This document shows positions 61,464-64,000 of a stretch of DNA of 64,000 nt, piece after piece; position 1 is the first letter of the stretch; every line of letters begins with the position of its first letter. The notes beneath the pieces are model-generated. The model was given only the letters and a program-made list of their open reading frames with translations. It made no database searches and was not told the origin of the DNA. The stretch lies in assembly GCF_023541015.1 (NCBI RefSeq), contig NZ_JALNPR010000004.1, positions 274,739 to 338,738 on the forward strand. The letters run 5' to 3'. Source of the DNA: Marivivens donghaensis (GTDB taxonomy: Bacteria > Pseudomonadota > Alphaproteobacteria > Rhodobacterales > Rhodobacteraceae). The translations under genes and the position numbers were made by a program.

Positions 61464-62072
61464 ATGTCGATTGAGTTTTTCCTAACTTCGCTCGTGGTTG
61501 TTCTGCTGCCAGGAACAGGAGTGATCTACACATTAGCGATTGGTTTGGAACGTGGTTCGATGGTTAGCGTCGCGGCTGCTTTTGGCTGTACCTTAGGAAT
61601 CGTACCTGCGGCATTTGCTAGTATCGTGGGGCTGTCAGCTCTCTTGCATACCAGCGCCTTAGCCTTTCAGGTGATTAAATTTCTAGGTGTGCTTTATCTT
61701 TTCTACATGGCTTGGACCATTGTCAGGGACGAAAGCAAAATCGACCTCGGCGCCTCAAAGCCTGTCCGAAGCTATCGCTTGATTGCGTTGACAGGCACTT
61801 TGATCAATGTGCTGAATCCAAAACTTTCACTCTTCTTTTTGGCTTTCCTGCCTCAGTTCACCACCCCGAACGTGACGAATGTTACGGGCGAACTCGTTGG
61901 ACTAGCGGCGGTGTTCATGGTGATGACCTTTGTGGTGTTCATCGCATACGGCGCTTTTGCGTCGCTCGCGCGTGAATATGTCATCGCAAGACCTAGAGTA
62001 ATGACATGGATTAAGCGGGCTTTTGCTGGCTCTTTTGGCCTATTGGGTATCAAACTTGCGGTCAGTGACTGA
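61464..62072 (+). CDS. LysE/RhtB-family amino-acid exporter
   Basis: A 202-residue inner-membrane protein with six helices. The family start FLTSLVVVLLPGTGVIYTLAIGLERGS corresponds to the LysE PGP/PGT region, followed by KFLGVLYLFYMAWTIVRDE and NVLNPKLSLFFLAFLPQF, the most conserved RhtB block. Members export amino acids or homoserine lactone-like compounds; the substrate is unknown. ATG 61464 is chosen because earlier codons overlap the clpB end and terminator. Confidence 0.92.
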   Translation: MSIEFFLTSLVVVLLPGTGVIYTLAIGLERGSMVSVAAAFGCTLGIVPAAFASIVGLSALLHTSALAFQVIKFLGVLYLFYMAWTIVRDESKIDLGASKPVRSYRLIALTGTLINVLNPKLSLFFLAFLPQFTTPNVTNVTGELVGLAAVFMVMTFVVFIAYGAFASLAREYVIARPRVMTWIKRAFAGSFGLLGIKLAVSD

Positions 62073-62181
62073 CCCGCGCACTAGGCCGTAGCTGTTCGTT
62101 ACAAATCCCCAACGGCATCGTGACGCGCCGAAACACCGAAATGGACTATATGTATCCAAAGCAAAACATGCGGAGGAACAC

Positions 62182-63069
62182 ATGGCCTTTCGTTGGAAAA
62201 ACGACCTGACTGAAAAAGACATCACGCCCAAACAGCTTTGGCTTAATCGCCGCCAGATCATCGCGGCAGCGGGAGCGTCCTTTGTCGGGATGCCAGCTTT
62301 GGCGCAGTCGCTAGAGCCGAATACCCTCTCGGATATTCGCAGCTACAATAACTACTACGAGTTCGGCACGGGCAAAGAAGACCCCGCGCAGAACGCCCAT
62401 AAGCTCGATGCGTCGAATTGGACGATCAAGGTCGATGGTCTGGTCGATAATCCAGGTGACTATAGTCTGGACGACCTCTTGGGTGGTTTGACCGTTGAAG
62501 AGCGCATCTATCGGTTCCGCTGTGTCGAAGCGTGGTCGATGGTCGTCCCGTGGAATGGCGTTGAGTTGGCGGATGTGCTGGATCGCGTTGGCGTGAAATC
62601 CTCGGCCAAGTATGTGGCCTTTGAAACGGTCGTGCAGCCTGACAACATGATTGGCGTCCAGCGCCGTGTTATTCCATTCCCCTATGTCGAAGGGCTCCGC
62701 CTTGATGAAGCGCGCCATCCGCTGGCGCTGCTCGCAACAGGCATCTACGGAGAGCCGATGGCGAACCAGAACGGTGCGCCGATCCGTTTGGTGGTGCCGT
62801 GGAAGTATGGGTTTAAGTCGATCAAATCGATTGTTCGGATCACGCTGACTGATAAACAGCCACCTGCGACGTGGAACCTGATTAATGCGCGGGAATATGG
62901 CTTCTATAGTAATGTGAATCCAAATGTGTCGCATCCGCGCTGGTCTCAAGCCTCGGAACGTCGGATCGGCGGAGGTCTCTTTGCAAGCCGTCAGGATACT
63001 CTGATGTTCAACGGCTACGACGAAGTCGCCAGCCTCTATGATGGTATGAACTTGGCTGAAAACTTCTGA
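62182..63069 (+). CDS. msrP: Periplasmic methionine sulfoxide reductase, catalytic subunit
   Basis: A 295-residue molybdopterin enzyme (formerly YedY) that repairs methionine sulfoxide in periplasmic proteins. A Tat signal ([20 protein letters not shown]) carries the twin arginines. The Mo-ligating cysteine lies in [11 protein letters not shown] near residue 114, and [13 protein letters not shown] and the NVNP...[13 protein letters not shown] tail are family blocks. The ribosome site GCGGAGG is strong. Its stop overlaps the msrQ start (TGATG), and the pair works together in the envelope. Confidence 0.97.
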   Translation: MAFRWKNDLTEKDITPKQLWLNRRQIIAAAGASFVGMPALAQSLEPNTLSDIRSYNNYYEFGTGKEDPAQNAHKLDASNWTIKVDGLVDNPGDYSLDDLLGGLTVEERIYRFRCVEAWSMVVPWNGVELADVLDRVGVKSSAKYVAFETVVQPDNMIGVQRRVIPFPYVEGLRLDEARHPLALLATGIYGEPMANQNGAPIRLVVPWKYGFKSIKSIVRITLTDKQPPATWNLINAREYGFYSNVNPNVSHPRWSQASERRIGGGLFASRQDTLMFNGYDEVASLYDGMNLAENF

Positions 63070-63671
63070 TGGTCGTCGATCGTATCAATCGGGCCACGCG
63101 CAAAATCCCCGCGTGGCCGATATATATAGTGGGGAGCTTATGGGCGGGCTGGCTGTTCTGGCTCGGCCTAACGGGTGGGTTGGGTCCAGAGCCGATCGAC
63201 GCTTTAGAACGTGAGTATGGCTCGACGGCTCTGCAGCTTCTCGTGGCAGGGCTCTGTATTACCCCCCTTCGTCGATACGCCGGATTGAACCTTATCAAGT
63301 ATCGCCGTGCTTTAGGTGTAACGGCCTTCTTCTTTGTGCTGGCCCATTTGACAGTCTGGATGGTTCTAGATGTCCAATCGCTGTCCCGTGTATGGGAAGA
63401 CATTCTGAAGCGTCCTTATGTGACGATCGGAATGGCGAGCTTCGTGCTGTTGGTCCCCTTGGCGATCACATCTAACAATATCAGTGTCCGTCGCATGGGG
63501 GCTCAATGGCGGTCCCTCCACAAGCTGACATATCCAGCGGTTTTGCTGGGCTCTATTCATTTTATTTGGCTGGTCAAAGGCTGGCCGATCGAACCCTTCG
63601 TGTATTTCGGCGCGATTGTTTTGCTGTTCGCGGTACGACTCGATGTGCTTCAGCGAATGAGTCGGGGGTGA
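63069..63671 (+). CDS. msrQ: Heme-binding membrane subunit of the methionine sulfoxide reductase system
   Basis: A 200-residue ferric-reductase-like membrane protein that passes electrons from the quinone pool or cytosolic flavin to MsrP. About six helices are visible. Heme-binding histidines lie in FFFVLAHLTVWM, SLHKLTYPAVLLGSIHFIWL, and the family block CITPLRRYAG is present. Length is typical. The start overlaps the msrP stop by one base, indicating coupling. Confidence 0.95.
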   Translation: MVVDRINRATRKIPAWPIYIVGSLWAGWLFWLGLTGGLGPEPIDALEREYGSTALQLLVAGLCITPLRRYAGLNLIKYRRALGVTAFFFVLAHLTVWMVLDVQSLSRVWEDILKRPYVTIGMASFVLLVPLAITSNNISVRRMGAQWRSLHKLTYPAVLLGSIHFIWLVKGWPIEPFVYFGAIVLLFAVRLDVLQRMSRG

Positions 63672-64000
63672 TTCAGGGCGCTAACGCCGCCAATAGTATG
63701 GGCCGCTGTGGATAACTCTATATCTGGATGGGGTGAATTACTGCGGCGCAGCAATTATCGGTCGTGCGACCTTGGGTTCCGTGAAATGAAATTGCTCAAA
63801 CCTATGAAAACACACAAAAAATCGGGTGATGTGTAAGTTTTTTGAACTTTTTGCAAAAAGGCTCTTGCGGGTAGTTTGAGATAACCTTAGAACCCCCTTC
63901 ACCGGCGGCGCTGAGGCGCGGTTGGGGCGGACGGAACGGTCGGAAGGCTGGGAAGTTTGGAAAAAATTAGAGGTATTTCGGGCGAGGCGCGCCGTTCAAG
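63672..64000 (+). other. Leader of a ribosomal RNA operon (genes beyond the window)
   Basis: No gene is present. The stretch is AT-rich up to about 63860, then contains a stable-RNA promoter and a G-rich leader (GGCGGCGCTGAGGCGCGG, GGAAGTTTGGAAAAAATT, GCGCGCCGTTCAAG). The order and wording resemble the region upstream of 16S rRNA in Rhodobacteraceae as I remember it. The 16S gene should start within a few hundred bases to the right. Confidence 0.65.
63865..63893 (+). promoter_or_regulatory. Ribosomal RNA promoter
   Basis: TTGCGG (63865-63870) and TAGAAC (63888-63893) are separated by exactly 17 bases and preceded by an A/T-rich UP-like tract (TTTGAACTTTTTGCAAAAAGG). The boxes resemble other Rhodobacteraceae stable-RNA promoters. 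The predicted start is near 63900. Confidence 0.65.

Overview
The window is chromosomal DNA from an alphaproteobacterium of the family Rhodobacteraceae, probably the marine Roseobacter group. This rests on gene content and neighbourhoods: ccoI-ccoS; leuC, leuD and leuB separated by a nuclease-fold gene; a DUF6478-like gene; the N-formylglutamate amidohydrolase/dinB neighbourhood; msrPQ; and an rRNA-operon leader at the right end. Base composition is moderately GC-rich and even throughout. I see no insertion sequence, prophage, integron or CRISPR array, so the region reads as core genome.

Layout. 1-410: end of the cbb3 oxidase assembly genes (ccoI, ccoS), then tRNA-Pro(CGG). 603-7130: an EamA transporter and the leucine genes leuC-leuD...leuB, with a candidate leader peptide and promoter before leuC. 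7387-12018: rsfS-rlmH, an AEC transporter, then a tightly packed run fghA - YaiI/YqxD - HAD phosphatase - ornithine cyclodeaminase-like. 12015-20573: MFS permease, zapE, LysM and rhodanese-like envelope proteins, accD-folC, a lipoprotein, and two lineage-specific genes. 20646-31595: fadH with a divergently placed LysR operator, a MerR/zinc-type CDF exporter pair, OmpA, a GNAT-peroxidase fusion, a CinA-like gene, sfsA, map, and an orphan TRAP binding protein. 30954-37504: a minus-strand set including rsmD, a FAD reductase, an MscS channel, phhB, a FemAB-like transferase, GDPD and RidA. 37756-39442: mlaA-mlaC and a small secreted protein.

41294-51046 holds the most coherent accessory system: an acyl/aryl-CoA ligase, a complete branched-chain-amino-acid-type ABC importer (two ATPases, two permeases and a binding protein), a two-helix membrane protein, an unrecognised protein with an internal duplication, and a second ligase of the phenylacetate-CoA ligase family. 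An operator-like palindrome precedes the first gene. The arrangement suggests uptake coupled to CoA activation of a carboxylic acid of unknown identity.

51057-64000: a degenerate caspase-fold protein with two peptidoglycan-binding domains, a triple PPC-repeat secreted protein, rpmJ, tRNA-Val(GAC) with an unusual hairpin in its leader, N-formylglutamate amidohydrolase, dinB, a Nudix hydrolase, pyrF, clpB behind a near-perfect sigma-32-type promoter, a LysE-type exporter, msrP-msrQ, and finally an rRNA promoter whose genes should start just past the window.

All product calls come from reading translated sequence and recalling family motifs. No database search was run.
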